From: Rhodospirillales bacterium
Lineage (GTDB): Bacteria > Pseudomonadota > Alphaproteobacteria > Reyranellales > Reyranellaceae
DNA length: 58,660 nucleotides
Assembly: GCA_009377525.1 (NCBI GenBank)
Contig: WHTW01000033.1
Location: 1-58,660, forward strand
Reading direction: 5' to 3'
A program made the translations under genes and the position numbers. Each line of letters starts with the position of its first letter. The first letter of the stretch is position 1. Below the pieces are notes generated by a model. The model did not search any database and was not told the origin of the DNA. It worked only from the letters and a program-made list of their open reading frames with translations. Of the stretch, positions 25,779 to 36,508 are shown one piece after another.

Positions 25779-26663
25779 CTATGCCGCCGCCTGTCTCGCC
25801 ATCGCGGGTCGGGCGATGTCGAGGAAGGCGCGGAGCGCGCTCGACACATAGGCGTCGCGATGGCGGATGAACACGGTCTCGACGTTGCCTTCGCCGCCCG
25901 GCAGACGATGGACGCGGACGCGACCCTGCGGCCAAACCGGCCCGATCAATCCCTCGGGCAGCAAGGTGACGCCGAGCCCGGCGCTGACGCAGCTCACGAT
26001 GGCTTCGAGCGTGCCGAACTCGAGATGCCGCACGCCGACGATGCCGCGCCGTGCCAGCAGGGCTTCGAGATGCTGACGATAGGAACAGCTCGCGCGCAGC
26101 ACGATGATCCGCAGGTCGCCCTGCCGGGCGAGTGCATCGAAGTCGGTGACGTTGGGCGCCGTCAGGACGACCAGCTCTTCGCGGAAGAACGGCTCGGCCC
26201 TGAGGTCGGGATGGTTGACCGGTCCGCAGACGAAGGCGCCGTCGAGACGATGCTCGACGGTCTGCTCGATCAGCTCATGCGTGGTGCCGGTGCGCAACGA
26301 CAGATCGACGGCGGGGTAGGCCGCGACGAACTCGGCGAGCACGGGCGACAGGCGCAGCGCCGCCGTTGTCTCCAGCGAGCCTATGGTGAGCGCACCGGAG
26401 GGCGTTCCCTCGTCGGCGAGGGCGCGCTTTGCATCTTCGAGCAGGCCGGCCACGCGATCGGCGTAGGGGTGCAGGCGCAAGCCCGCGGCGGTCAGAGTTG
26501 CGCCGCGGTTGGTGCGCGCGAACAGTTCTACGCCCAGCCGCTCCTCCAGCGCCCGGATGCGCGCGGTGACATTGGATTGCACGGTGCCGAGCTCGGAGGC
26601 GGCCTTGCTCATGCTGCCTGTGCGGGCGACCGCGGCGAAGATCCGGAGGTCGGCGGCGTCCAT
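25779..26663 (-). CDS. LysR family transcriptional regulator
   Basis: A 294 aa LTTR. The N-terminal winged HTH (residues 1-60) reads LRIFAAVARTGSMSKAASELGTVQSNVTARIRALE in two contiguous blocks, followed by the linker helix and a periplasmic-binding-type effector domain. It lies 9 nt downstream of the NmrA-like gene on the same strand, which is unusual for an LTTR and suggests it is co-transcribed with 27284-28183 and 26673-27287. Confidence 0.88.
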   Translation of the reverse strand: MDAADLRIFAAVARTGSMSKAASELGTVQSNVTARIRALEERLGVELFARTNRGATLTAAGLRLHPYADRVAGLLEDAKRALADEGTPSGALTIGSLETTAALRLSPVLAEFVAAYPAVDLSLRTGTTHELIEQTVEHRLDGAFVCGPVNHPDLRAEPFFREELVVLTAPNVTDFDALARQGDLRIIVLRASCSYRQHLEALLARRGIVGVRHLEFGTLEAIVSCVSAGLGVTLLPEGLIGPVWPQGRVRVHRLPGGEGNVETVFIRHRDAYVSSALRAFLDIARPAMARQAAA

Positions 26664-26672
26664 GCTTTTGTC

Positions 26673-27287
26673 CTAGTAGTAGGCCGCCGTGAAGCGCTGG
26701 CGGATGTGCTTGGGCTTCTCGATCTCATCGAGGATGGCGATGGCGAAGTCCTCGCGGCTGATCTGGCTCTGGCCCTTGTCGTCCTCGAGCAGGTGATCGC
26801 GGCCCAGGCGGAACTTGGCCGTACGTTCGCCGGGCTGGATCGAGGCGGGCGGCGAGATCGCTGTCCAGTCGAGGTCCGTCACCTTCTGGACCTCGGCCAG
26901 CGCCAGCGCGGCGGGCCTGGAGGTCGGCGGCTGTATGCCTTTCTCGGCCATGTGGTCGAAATGCGTGCGCCCGTCCTTGCGCAAGAGGCTGCCGGCGCCG
27001 ACCACGAACAGGCAGCGCTTCATGCCGGCCTTACGCAAGGCGTCGAGCACCTGATGGACGTCGTTCTCGTTCCATTTGATGGACAGGATCGCGGCATCGT
27101 GGCCCTTGAGGGCTTCGGCGAATGCTCCGGCCTCGGCCGTGTTCGCCTTCTTCGCCTGCAGGCCGTCGCGTGCGCCGAGCTTGGCCGGATCGCGCGTGAG
27201 GCCGGTCACGCGATGGCCGCGGCTGAGCGCCTCGTCGAGGATGCGGCTGCCGATATTACCGGTGGCTCCGGCGAGGACGATGTTCAT
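26673..27287 (-). CDS. NAD(P)-binding NmrA/SDR-like protein
   Basis: A 204 aa atypical SDR with the N-terminal GATGNIGSRI dinucleotide loop and no YxxxK motif, as in NmrA/HSCARG-type sensors and flavin-reductase-like proteins. Its ATG overlaps the stop of the hydrolase upstream (ATGA). It could be a redox sensor or a reductase; not distinguishable here. Confidence 0.75.
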   Translation of the reverse strand: MNIVLAGATGNIGSRILDEALSRGHRVTGLTRDPAKLGARDGLQAKKANTAEAGAFAEALKGHDAAILSIKWNENDVHQVLDALRKAGMKRCLFVVGAGSLLRKDGRTHFDHMAEKGIQPPTSRPAALALAEVQKVTDLDWTAISPPASIQPGERTAKFRLGRDHLLEDDKGQSQISREDFAIAILDEIEKPKHIRQRFTAAYY

Positions 27288-28183
27288 CGCTTTGTTTCCC
27301 TGATGAGGTCGCGTAGGGCGGTGACCGTGTCGGCCGGCGCCTCCTGCGGCACGTTGTGGCCGATGCCAGCGAGCAGTCGCCGCGAGTAGGAGCCGGTGAA
27401 GTTCTTTGCCTGATTATCCTGTTCGGAGGCAGGCCCCACGCCGTCGTGCCCGCCATGCAGGTTGATCGTCGGCACCGAGATCCTGGGCTGCTTGACGAGC
27501 GCGGCCTCGATGGCGGCCAGCGCCGGGTCTCCCGCCGCGTAGCCATAGCGGTGACGGTAGGACTGGATCACGACATCGACGAAGTCGGGATTGTCGAACG
27601 AGGCCGCGGTTCTCTCGAAGGTCGTCTCGTCGAAGCGCCATTCGGGCGACCACAGCGTCCACAGCAGATGGCAGATGTCGCGGCGGTGCTTTGTCAGGCC
27701 GGCCCGCCCGCGCTCGGTATGGAAATAGTACTGGTACCAGAAGCGATGCTCCTGGGCGGCCGGCGCGGGATTCTGGAAGGCGGCGGTGTTGAAGATGTTG
27801 TAGCCGGTGCAGCTCACCAGGCAGCGCACGCGCTCCGGCTTGAGCGCGGCGACGATGCAGGCGGCGCGACCGCCCCAATCGTAGCCCGCCAGGGCGGCGC
27901 GCCTGATGCCCAGCTTGTCCATGAACTGCATGAGATCGTGGCCGAGTGCCGCCTGTTCACCCGAACGCAGGGTCGATGCGGTCAGGAATCGCGTCGGACC
28001 GTAGCCACGCAGGTAAGGCACCAGCACGCGGCAGCCGTCGGCCGCGAGAGGCGGGGCGACCTCGTCATAGGCGCGCACGTCGTAAGGGAAGCCATGCAGC
28101 AGGATGACCGGCGGGCCGTTGGACGGGCCGTGCTCTTCGTAGGCGATCTCCAGCACGTCGGTGCGCACGCGATCCTGTTTCAT
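27284..28183 (-). CDS. Alpha/beta hydrolase, epoxide hydrolase / haloalkane dehalogenase-like
   Basis: A 299 aa hydrolase. HGFPYDVRAYDEV at the oxyanion region is followed by the elbow AGYDWGG, which places an Asp nucleophile (Asp in GYDWGG) as in epoxide hydrolases and dehalogenases rather than Ser. The last catalytic His is in GIGHNVP. First gene of a three-gene minus-strand operon with the NmrA-like and LysR genes. Confidence 0.83.
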   Translation of the reverse strand: MKQDRVRTDVLEIAYEEHGPSNGPPVILLHGFPYDVRAYDEVAPPLAADGCRVLVPYLRGYGPTRFLTASTLRSGEQAALGHDLMQFMDKLGIRRAALAGYDWGGRAACIVAALKPERVRCLVSCTGYNIFNTAAFQNPAPAAQEHRFWYQYYFHTERGRAGLTKHRRDICHLLWTLWSPEWRFDETTFERTAASFDNPDFVDVVIQSYRHRYGYAAGDPALAAIEAALVKQPRISVPTINLHGGHDGVGPASEQDNQAKNFTGSYSRRLLAGIGHNVPQEAPADTVTALRDLIRETKR

Positions 28184-28193
28184 CCTGCGAGCT

Positions 28194-28240
28194 TAGAGCA
28201 CTTTCCGGCCGGCTGGAATCCAGCCGGCCGGAAAGTGCCC
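28194..28240. repeat. Family D half-element
   Basis: TAGAGCACTTTCCGGCCGGC joins a perfect hairpin ending CGGCCGGAAAGTGC. This is the right-hand hairpin of the D element only, in the 5' leader between the divergent hydrolase and amidohydrolase genes. Confidence 0.7.
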
Positions 28241-28373
28241 GACAATCATGGTGTTGAGACAACGCGTTTCCGATCGATGGAGCCGCGCACGGTTCGATCG
28301 ATCGAAAGCCGCGCTAGCGCGGTGCGTTGACAGAGGGGAGGGCCGCGCTCACGCTTGGCGAAACGGAGGAAAC

Positions 28374-30074
28374 ATGGCCCGGTTCGATCGCGTGATCCGC
28401 GGCGGCATGATCGTCGACGGCAGCCGACTGCCGCGCTTCCGCGGCGACATCGGCATCAAGGACGGCGTCATCGCCGAGATCGGCCAGATCGGCACCGGCG
28501 AGGCCGACGAGACGATCGATGCCGGCGGACTGATCGTTGCGCCGGGTTTCGTCGACCTGCACACGCATTACGACGCGCAGCTCTTCTGGGATCCCTACTG
28601 CACGCTGTCGAGCTGGCACGGCATCACCTCGGTGGTGATCGGCAATTGCGGCTTCGGCTTCGCGCCGGTGCGGCCGGCCGAGCGCGACCGCGCCATGCTG
28701 ACCATGACGCGCGTCGAGGCGATCCCGATGGCCTCGATGCAGGCCGGCATGCCGTGGAACTGGGTGACCTTCCCCGAATTCCTGGACAGCGTCGAGGCCG
28801 CGCCCAAGGCGGTCAACATCCTGCCGTACATGCCGGTCTCGCCGCTGTTGATCTGGGTGATGGGCTTCGAGGCGGCCAAGGCCGGCAAGCTGCCGACGCC
28901 CGAGCAACACGCCGAGATCAGGCGTCTGCTGCACGAAGCCATGGATGCCGGCGCCTGCGGCTGGTCGGCCCAGCGCATGCTGCCGACGGGGCCGGCCGCG
29001 GTTCAGCGCGACCACGACGGCTCGGCCATGCCGACCGACGTCATGCACGACGACACCTGCCGCGAGCTCGCCCGTGTGCTGGCCGAGCGCAACGACGGCT
29101 TCGTGCAGATGCTCCTGGTCTCGGGCGACAACGCGCGCGACCAGGCCTTCTACGAGGAGGTTGCGACCATCAGCGGCCGGCCGATCATCATGAACGTGGT
29201 GCAGGCCTTCGACCACAAGCCGCATATCCATCGCCGCGTGCTGGACTGGCTGAGGAGCTGCCGCGAGCGCGGCATCCGCGTGGTCGGGCAGGGGCTCACG
29301 ACCGACGCTGGCTTCACCTTTACCTTCGAGGACTGGAACCTGTTCGACGATTCGCAGGTCTGGTGCGACGCCACGACCGGCACGCGCGAGGAGCGGCTGG
29401 CCAAGCTCGCCGATCCGGCGCGCCGCGTGGCGCTGCGCGACAACCTGCCGATCACCGCGACCGGGCCGTTGCCGCAGATCGCCATCGTCGGGCCCAAGCT
29501 CGACAAGAACAGGAAATGGCTCGACTACACGCTGGCCCACGCCGGCGAGAAGATGGGCAAGCATCCGGTCGACGTCATGCTCGACATGGCGGTCGAAGAG
29601 GATCTCAAGACCGAGTTCTTCGCCGCCCCGCCCAACGGCAAGATCGAGTACCTGAAGGAGCTGGTCGACGATCCTTACCTGCTGTTCGGCGTTTCCGACG
29701 GCGGCGCCCATACCAAGTTCCTGACGGCGGGCCGCTATCCCACCGAGACGCTGTGCAAGGTGGTGCGCGAGCACAAGATGCTGAGCCTGGAAGACGTGCA
29801 CTGGCGTCTATCGGCATTGCCGGCCGAGGTCGCGGGCTTCCGCGGGCGCGGCGTGCTGAAGAAGGGCGCGCCGGCCGACATCGTGGTCTACGACTTCGAC
29901 GGCCTCAGGGTGATGCCTGACGAGATCGTGCACGACCTGCCGGGCGGCGAATGGCGGCGCGTGCAGCGCGCCCAGGGCTATAAGTACGTCCTGGTGAACG
30001 GCGAGATCACGATCCGCAACGACCGGCCGACCAACACGCATTCCGGCCGGCTGCTGCGGCATGGCAATGCGTAG
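28374..30074 (+). CDS. Amidohydrolase, N-acyl-D-amino-acid deacylase family
   Basis: A 566 aa metal-dependent amidohydrolase of the D-aminoacylase/dihydroorotase group. The binuclear-type motif is FVDLHTHYDAQ near residue 60, with later metal and substrate residues in DGGAH and in HKPHIHR. GFRGRGVLKKGAPADIVVYD is the typical C-terminal beta domain. ATG at 28374 follows ACGGAGGAA. The probable substrates are N-acylated D-amino acids, or beta-lactam-like or hydantoin-type amides. Monocistronic. Confidence 0.85.
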   Translation: MARFDRVIRGGMIVDGSRLPRFRGDIGIKDGVIAEIGQIGTGEADETIDAGGLIVAPGFVDLHTHYDAQLFWDPYCTLSSWHGITSVVIGNCGFGFAPVRPAERDRAMLTMTRVEAIPMASMQAGMPWNWVTFPEFLDSVEAAPKAVNILPYMPVSPLLIWVMGFEAAKAGKLPTPEQHAEIRRLLHEAMDAGACGWSAQRMLPTGPAAVQRDHDGSAMPTDVMHDDTCRELARVLAERNDGFVQMLLVSGDNARDQAFYEEVATISGRPIIMNVVQAFDHKPHIHRRVLDWLRSCRERGIRVVGQGLTTDAGFTFTFEDWNLFDDSQVWCDATTGTREERLAKLADPARRVALRDNLPITATGPLPQIAIVGPKLDKNRKWLDYTLAHAGEKMGKHPVDVMLDMAVEEDLKTEFFAAPPNGKIEYLKELVDDPYLLFGVSDGGAHTKFLTAGRYPTETLCKVVREHKMLSLEDVHWRLSALPAEVAGFRGRGVLKKGAPADIVVYDFDGLRVMPDEIVHDLPGGEWRRVQRAQGYKYVLVNGEITIRNDRPTNTHSGRLLRHGNA

Positions 30075-30136
30075 GCTTGGAGTCCTAACCTCGCCATCGA
30101 ATACGGTGGGGAGGCAACGCTATACATGACAAAGAG

Positions 30137-30162
30137 AAAAGGGCGGCCCGGGGCCGCCCCTT
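30137..30162. terminator. Bidirectional hairpin terminator
   Basis: AAAAGGGCGGCCCGGGGCCG followed by CCCCTT: an 8-bp GC stem (GGGCGGCC/GGCCGCCC) flanked by A-tract and T-tract. Located between the convergent amidohydrolase and lipoprotein genes and likely to serve both. Confidence 0.7.
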
Positions 30163-30178
30163 CTGTTGCCGCCGACCT

Positions 30179-30736
30179 CTACCGCTTCGGACAGGGATGG
30201 ACGTTCATCTCGGGGCCAAGATCATACGGCGGCGGGATCTGGGCGAGGGTGGTGACCTGATTCGAGAGCGCCCAGTCGAAGGCGCGCTTGAAGCGGGCGC
30301 AGAACTCCTTGTCGGTCGGCGCGCGCTGGGCGGTGCGATTGGCGAACTCGGTCACCACCACGTCGATGTTGAAGCGCTTGCTTCGGCTGAGCGTTCGCAG
30401 GCTGCGGGCGTTGGAGCCAAGCTCGCCCTGGAACTTGCCGAGGAAGGAGGCGTAGAGGGTCTCATAGGCGCGGGCGCCGCCGCGGGTCTGGCACTGCAGG
30501 GTGCCGACGGTGAACTCCTGCTGCGCCATGCGGCCGCGAAAGGTGGCAAGGTCCGCCTCATTGTAGCAGATGGCGCGGGTGGTGCCTGCGGGCGGCGATG
30601 CCGCGACCGGGGCCTGGTAGTCTGCCGCCGGTGGCTTGTTAGCCGGAGCCGTCGTCTTGGCCTGCTGGAGCGGACAGCCGCCCAGGGCCAGACCACCGAC
30701 AACCAGGACCGCCGCCTGCACGAGCTTCTTGAACAT
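30179..30736 (-). CDS. Putative lipoprotein of unknown function
   Basis: A 185 aa protein. The N-terminus has a positively charged start, a hydrophobic core and lipobox LALGGC. Residues 25-50 are a Pro/Ala-rich linker, then a mostly helical globular region with cysteines in AICYNEAD, LQCQTRG, FCARFKR and the final HPCPKR, which could form disulfides. Not recognised. Monocistronic. Confidence 0.65.
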   Translation of the reverse strand: MFKKLVQAAVLVVGGLALGGCPLQQAKTTAPANKPPAADYQAPVAASPPAGTTRAICYNEADLATFRGRMAQQEFTVGTLQCQTRGGARAYETLYASFLGKFQGELGSNARSLRTLSRSKRFNIDVVVTEFANRTAQRAPTDKEFCARFKRAFDWALSNQVTTLAQIPPPYDLGPEMNVHPCPKR

Positions 30737-30860
30737 TCATTGCACTCCCAACGCATTGGCCCGAAACCGTTTGCGGGTACAACAGTTGGGGGCCTCTTTC
30801 AAATCTAATTACCGTGGAGGCCGCGGATAAGATCATCCTGACGTGGTAACTGCTGCAGAA

Positions 30861-32330
<1,470 letters not shown>

Positions 32331-32936
32331 TCATGACGCCGACAGCGTCGCCTTCACCAGCGGCAACCTGTCATTGCCGAAGAACATCGCGCTGCCCACG
32401 AACATCGTCGGGCTGCCGAAGCCGCCGCGGGCGATGAGCTCGTCGGTGTTGGCGCGCAGCTTCTGCTTGCAGGCGTCGGTCTCGATGGCGGCGAGGAAGC
32501 GCTGGCGATCCAGGCCGGCCTTGGCGGCGATGTCGGCCAGCACCTCCTCGCGCGCGATGTCGCGGTCGTCACCCCAGTAGGCTTCGAAGGCCGCGGTCGA
32601 GTAGGGGACGAGCTTGTCCTCGTCGATGGCGTGAAAGGCGCCACGCATGCATTTGACGCTGTTGACCGGGAAGACCTTGGGCGGGAAGACGATCCTGAGG
32701 CCGTACAGGCGCGCCCAGCCGGCGAGGTCCTTCACCATGTAGGACTGCTTCAGCGGATTGGGCTTGGCGCGGTTGTCGTAGACTGTCTGGTTGACGGCGT
32801 TGAACACGCCGCCGACCAGGATGGGCTTCCAGGCAATTTCCGCACCGAGCTCGGCGGCCAGCGGCTGTACCGCATGGAAGGCGAGATACGTCCAGGGACT
32901 GGAGCAATCGAAGTAGAAGTCTAGCAGGCGCGCCAT
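32331..32936 (-). CDS. 2-Hydroxychromene-2-carboxylate isomerase / DsbA-like protein
   Basis: A 201 aa kappa-GST/DsbA-fold protein. FYFDCSSPWTYLAFHAVQPL places the active-site Ser in the CSSPW position, and GSPTMFVG is the C-terminal cis-Pro loop. In naphthalene degradation such enzymes isomerise 2-hydroxychromene-2-carboxylate using glutathione. Upstream of dgdA on the same strand, separated by a repeat. Reaction in this organism unknown. Confidence 0.84.
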   Translation of the reverse strand: MARLLDFYFDCSSPWTYLAFHAVQPLAAELGAEIAWKPILVGGVFNAVNQTVYDNRAKPNPLKQSYMVKDLAGWARLYGLRIVFPPKVFPVNSVKCMRGAFHAIDEDKLVPYSTAAFEAYWGDDRDIAREEVLADIAAKAGLDRQRFLAAIETDACKQKLRANTDELIARGGFGSPTMFVGSAMFFGNDRLPLVKATLSAS

Positions 32937-32998
32937 TTCGTCCCTCCGCCGTCGGTTCGCCTTGTCGTTGCCATAAGCTCAGCGTATCCTGCTATTCC

Positions 32999-33763
32999 AT
33001 GATGGTACCGGCTGAAAAGCCCAAAAAAGTGGTCTCCAAGAAAATAGCGATCGTCGTGCATCAGGAGCATTCCCGGCCCGGACGAGTCGGCGTCCTCCTC
33101 GAGAAGCGCGGATACGAGCTCCACCGCCTTTGCCCCAATCTCGGCTGCAACCTGCCCGAAGACATGTCGGACTATGCTGGCGTGGTGATCTTCGGCGGGC
33201 CGATGTCGGCCAACGATTGCGGCACGCTCGCCGGCATCAAGTGCGAGCTCGACTGGATCCCCAAGGTCATCGAGGCGGGCGTGCCCTATCTCGGCCTCTG
33301 CCTCGGCGCCCAGCTCCTGACGCGCGCTCTCGGCGGCTGCGTCAGTCCCCATCCCGAGGGTAAGATCGAGGTGGGCTATGTCGACATCGAGCCGACCGAG
33401 GCGGGGCGTGCCTGGTTCAGGGGGCCGATGAAGGTCTACCAGTGGCATCGCGAGGGCATGCACGTCCCCGACTGCTGCGAGCTTTTGGCCACCAACGACA
33501 CCTACCCCGTGCAGGGCTTCTGCTGCGGGCCCAACGCCTTCGGCTTCCAGTTCCATCCCGAGGTGACGCTGGAGATGAAGGAACTCTGGACGCTCAATTC
33601 GGAGCGCCTGAAACAACCCGGAGTCCAGCAGCGCGGCGTGCATCTCAGCATGCACGCGCTCTACGATCCGCCGCTCGACCGCTGGATCGACGGCTTCCTC
33701 GACCGCTGGCTGGCGACCGACACGCGAATCGCGGCGCCCGAATTCGCCATCGCCGCCGACTAA
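32999..33763 (+). CDS. Glutamine amidotransferase class I-like protein
   Basis: A 254 aa GATase1-type protein resembling the amidotransferase domain of GMP synthase. Cys101 in GLCLGAQ is the nucleophile, and His185 and Glu187 in FHPEV complete the triad. It stands alone without a synthetase domain, as in YfeJ-like proteins. The C-terminal extension (residues 195-254) is Trp/Arg-rich. Partner unknown. Confidence 0.85.
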   Translation: MMVPAEKPKKVVSKKIAIVVHQEHSRPGRVGVLLEKRGYELHRLCPNLGCNLPEDMSDYAGVVIFGGPMSANDCGTLAGIKCELDWIPKVIEAGVPYLGLCLGAQLLTRALGGCVSPHPEGKIEVGYVDIEPTEAGRAWFRGPMKVYQWHREGMHVPDCCELLATNDTYPVQGFCCGPNAFGFQFHPEVTLEMKELWTLNSERLKQPGVQQRGVHLSMHALYDPPLDRWIDGFLDRWLATDTRIAAPEFAIAAD

Positions 33764-33769
33764 CCTCGC

Positions 33770-33912
33770 CGGACCGCGGGCCTCCAGGCCCGCTCATACT
33801 CTTCTGGACCGCGCGCCTCTGGCGCGCTCATGAGCGCGCGGGAAGGTCGCGTCAAACGCGACCCAGCGCGCGGTCCGAAAGACATGAGCGGGCCTGGAGG
33901 CCCGCGGTCCGG
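33770..33912. repeat. Family C nested palindromic repeat (large copy)
   Basis: Outer arms GGACCGCGGGCCTCCAGGCC and GGCCTGGAGGCCCGCGGTCC are exact complements. Between them lies a second palindrome (GGACCGCGCGCCTCTGGCGC to GCGCGCGGTCC) that encloses a third hairpin (GGTCGCGTC to GACGCGACC-like arms). Three inverted repeats are stacked within 143 bp downstream of the amidotransferase gene. Confidence 0.8.
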
Positions 33913-33978
33913 CAAGAGATAGCCCGGCGCATCGTCATGGGCTAGGCTCCCCCGCTAATCAACGCTTGGGGAGGCACG

Positions 33979-34941
33979 ATGATGTCGGGTGCTCTGATCT
34001 TTGTAGTGGCGCTGGTGGTCGTGGCGCTGGTGTTGGTGTTCGCGGGCGTGAAGACGGTATCGCAAGGGGCCAACTGGACGGTCGAGAGGTTCGGCCGCTA
34101 CACGCGCACCCTGGCGCCTGGACTGCATCTCATCATGCCGTTCATCGACACGATCGGCCGCAAGATGAACATGCAGGAGAACGTCCTGGACATCCCCGGC
34201 CAGAAAGTCATCACCAAGGACAATGCGACGGTGCAGGTCGATGCCGTGGCCTTCTACCAGGTGATCGACGCGGCGCGCGCGGCCTACGAGGTGCAGAACC
34301 TGCATCTCGCCATGACAAACCTGGCCTTGACCAACATCAGGAGCGTGATGGGCAACATGGCGCTCGACGAGGCCTTGTCCAAGCGCAACGAGATCAACAA
34401 CATACTACTGGCCGTCATCGACCAGGCGACCGGCCCGTGGGGCGTCAAGGTGCTGCGCATCGAGGTCAAGGACATCGCGCCGCCCGAGGACATCGTGATC
34501 GCGATGGGCCGGCAGATGAAGGCCGAGCGCGAGAAGCGCGCCACCATCCTCGAGGCCGAGGGTGTGCGCGAATCGAGCATCCAACGCGCCCAGGGCGAGA
34601 AGCAATCGGCCATCCTGACCGCCGAGGGCCGCCGCGAGGCCGCTTTCCGCGACGCCGAGGCGCGCGAGCGGCTCGCCGAGGCCGAGGCCAAGGCGACCGC
34701 GGTGGTCGCCGAGGCGATCGCCGGCAACGGCGTGCAGGCTACCAACTACTTCCTCGGCACCAAGTACGTCGAGGCGCTGTCGCGCATGGGTTCGAGCAGC
34801 AATTCCAAGGTGTTCTTCCTGCCCGTCGAGGCGGCGGGAGTCATGGCCTCGATCGCGGGCATCGGCGAGCTTGCCAAGGAAGCGCAGGCGCGCGGCGTCG
34901 AGGCGGCACGGCCGCGCGGCTCGGTTCCCTCGAGCGGCTAG
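33979..34941 (+). CDS. SPFH/Band 7 stomatin-like membrane protein (QmcA family)
   Basis: A 320 aa SPFH protein with one N-terminal transmembrane helix (about residues 3-22), the SPFH domain at 30-200, and a long coiled-coil rich in EAEGVRESS/RAQGEKQ repeats. The hallmark GLHLIMPFID is in place. It partners with the following NfeD-type gene, a widespread arrangement. Membrane microdomain scaffold; client unknown. Two adjacent ATGs (33979, 33982) are both possible starts. Confidence 0.9.
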   Translation: MMSGALIFVVALVVVALVLVFAGVKTVSQGANWTVERFGRYTRTLAPGLHLIMPFIDTIGRKMNMQENVLDIPGQKVITKDNATVQVDAVAFYQVIDAARAAYEVQNLHLAMTNLALTNIRSVMGNMALDEALSKRNEINNILLAVIDQATGPWGVKVLRIEVKDIAPPEDIVIAMGRQMKAEREKRATILEAEGVRESSIQRAQGEKQSAILTAEGRREAAFRDAEARERLAEAEAKATAVVAEAIAGNGVQATNYFLGTKYVEALSRMGSSSNSKVFFLPVEAAGVMASIAGIGELAKEAQARGVEAARPRGSVPSSG

Positions 34942-34961
34942 GCGGCCAGCGGGGAAACGCC

Positions 34962-35405
34962 ATGAGCTTCAAGATCATCTTCTGGTACTGGTGGGCGCTG
35001 GCCGCGGTGCTGCTCGTCTTCGAGATGATGCTGCCGGGCGTGGTCTTCTTGTTCCTGGCGATCGGCGCAATGGCGTCCGGCGCGTTCCTGCTGGTCGTCT
35101 CCGACCTGTCGCTCGAGCTGCAGCTCTTCGTCTTCGCGATCGTGTCGGTCGCCTCGGCCGTTGTGCTTCGCCCGACGCTGAAGCGCCTTCAGCAGGGCCG
35201 TCCGGCTGACGCCACGATCAACGCCCGCGGCGACAGCCTGGTCGGCAAGACCATCGTCCTCGATGCGCCCATCCTGCAGGGCCGTGGACGGGTCAAGGTG
35301 GGCGATGGAAGCTGGACCGTCACCGGCCCCGACATGGCGGCTGGCGCGCGGGTGCGCGTGACGGCGGTCAACGGCACGGAGCTCGCGGTCGAGCCCGCGC
35401 CTTAG
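34962..35405 (+). CDS. NfeD family membrane protein
   Basis: A 147 aa short NfeD. Two to three N-terminal transmembrane helices (residues 8-70) precede an OB-fold C-terminus containing [13 protein letters not shown] and [18 protein letters not shown]. It follows the stomatin gene by 20 nt, as in most STOPP operons, and likely forms a membrane complex with it. Its stop overlaps the stop of the next, convergent gene by 4 bp. Confidence 0.88.
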   Translation: MSFKIIFWYWWALAAVLLVFEMMLPGVVFLFLAIGAMASGAFLLVVSDLSLELQLFVFAIVSVASAVVLRPTLKRLQQGRPADATINARGDSLVGKTIVLDAPILQGRGRVKVGDGSWTVTGPDMAAGARVRVTAVNGTELAVEPAP

Positions 35406-36508
35406 CCGAGCGAGGCCTTGCCGTCGAGGAAGGCGTCGAGGGCCTGTTCGTGCGGCGCAAGATTGAAGCGCTGCGCGGCGATCCACTCGTCGCTGTAGTA
35501 GGTGTGGCCGTAGCGCTCGCCCGCGTCGCAGATCAGCGTCACCAGCGCGCCCTTCGTGCCTTCCGCCTTCATGCGTGAGGCCAGTGTGCACAGGCCGAAG
35601 AAGTTGGTGCCGGTCGAGCCGCCGACGCGTCGGCCGAGCCGGCGCGAGAGGACGCGCATGGCGGCCAGTGCCGCCTCGTCGGGCACGCGCATCATGTGGT
35701 CGATCACCTTGGGGATGAACGACGGCTCGACGCGCGGCCGGCCGATGCCCTCGATGCGCGAGCCGCGATCGCAGGTCACCGCCATGTTGCCGGTGTCGAA
35801 GGCCTCGAAGAACGCCGAGTACTCGGCATCGGCGACGCAGAGGCGCGTGGCCAGCCGCTTGTAGCGGATGTAGCGGCCGAGCGTGGCCGTGGTGCCGCCG
35901 GTGCCGGCGCTCATGACGATCCAGGCAGGCACCGGATGCTCCTCGCGGCTCATCTGCTCGAAGATCGATTCGGCGATGTTGTTGTTGCCGCGCCAATCGG
36001 TGGCGCGCTCGGCGTAGGTGAACTGGTCCATGTAGACGCCGCCCAGCCGGCTTGCGAACTCCTCGGCGGCGGCATAGATGCCCTTGCCGTCGGCGACCAG
36101 ATGGCATTCGCCGCCCTGGCGCTCGATCTCCTGGACCTTCTCCTGGGAGGTGCTGGCCGACATCACGGCATGGAACGGCAGCCCCAGCATGCGCGCGAAA
36201 TAGGCCTCGGAGATCGCCGTCGAGCCCGACGAGGCCTCGATGATCGGCGTATCGTGTCGGATGCGGCCGTTGCAGATGCCGTACAGGAACAGGGAGCGCG
36301 CCAGGCGGTGCTTCAGGCTGCCCGTCGGATGGGTCGATTCGTCCTTGAGATAGATGTCGATGCCCTCGAGCGCGGGCACGTAGAGCTTCAGCAGATGGGT
36401 GTCGGCCGAGCGGCGCTGATCGTTCTGGATCAGCTCAATGGCATGGCGCGACCAAGCCGCCTCGTCGTGACGGCCCGCCGCCTCGCCGAGAAGGCCTGGC
36501 AGGTTCAT
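35402..36508 (-). CDS. PLP-dependent cysteine synthase-like (beta-family) enzyme
   Basis: A 368 aa fold-type II PLP enzyme. The Schiff-base Lys66 is in TGSLKHRLA, the substrate loop SSGSTAIS is at the usual place, and the PLP-phosphate Gly-rich loop is SAGTGGTTA. It matches a proteobacterial subgroup annotated as cysteine synthase or cysteine desulfhydrase. ATG at 36508 overlaps the stop of the upstream acetamidase/formamidase gene (ATGA), so the two are co-translated; the in-frame upstream extension is discarded. Confidence 0.84.
   Translation of the reverse strand: MNLPGLLGEAAGRHDEAAWSRHAIELIQNDQRRSADTHLLKLYVPALEGIDIYLKDESTHPTGSLKHRLARSLFLYGICNGRIRHDTPIIEASSGSTAISEAYFARMLGLPFHAVMSASTSQEKVQEIERQGGECHLVADGKGIYAAAEEFASRLGGVYMDQFTYAERATDWRGNNNIAESIFEQMSREEHPVPAWIVMSAGTGGTTATLGRYIRYKRLATRLCVADAEYSAFFEAFDTGNMAVTCDRGSRIEGIGRPRVEPSFIPKVIDHMMRVPDEAALAAMRVLSRRLGRRVGGSTGTNFFGLCTLASRMKAEGTKGALVTLICDAGERYGHTYYSDEWIAAQRFNLAPHEQALDAFLDGKASLG

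Noticed and set aside
33770..33912. Nested palindrome considered as a CRISPR array
   Set aside because: Repeats are inverted, not regularly spaced direct repeats with unique spacers, and no cas genes are in the window.
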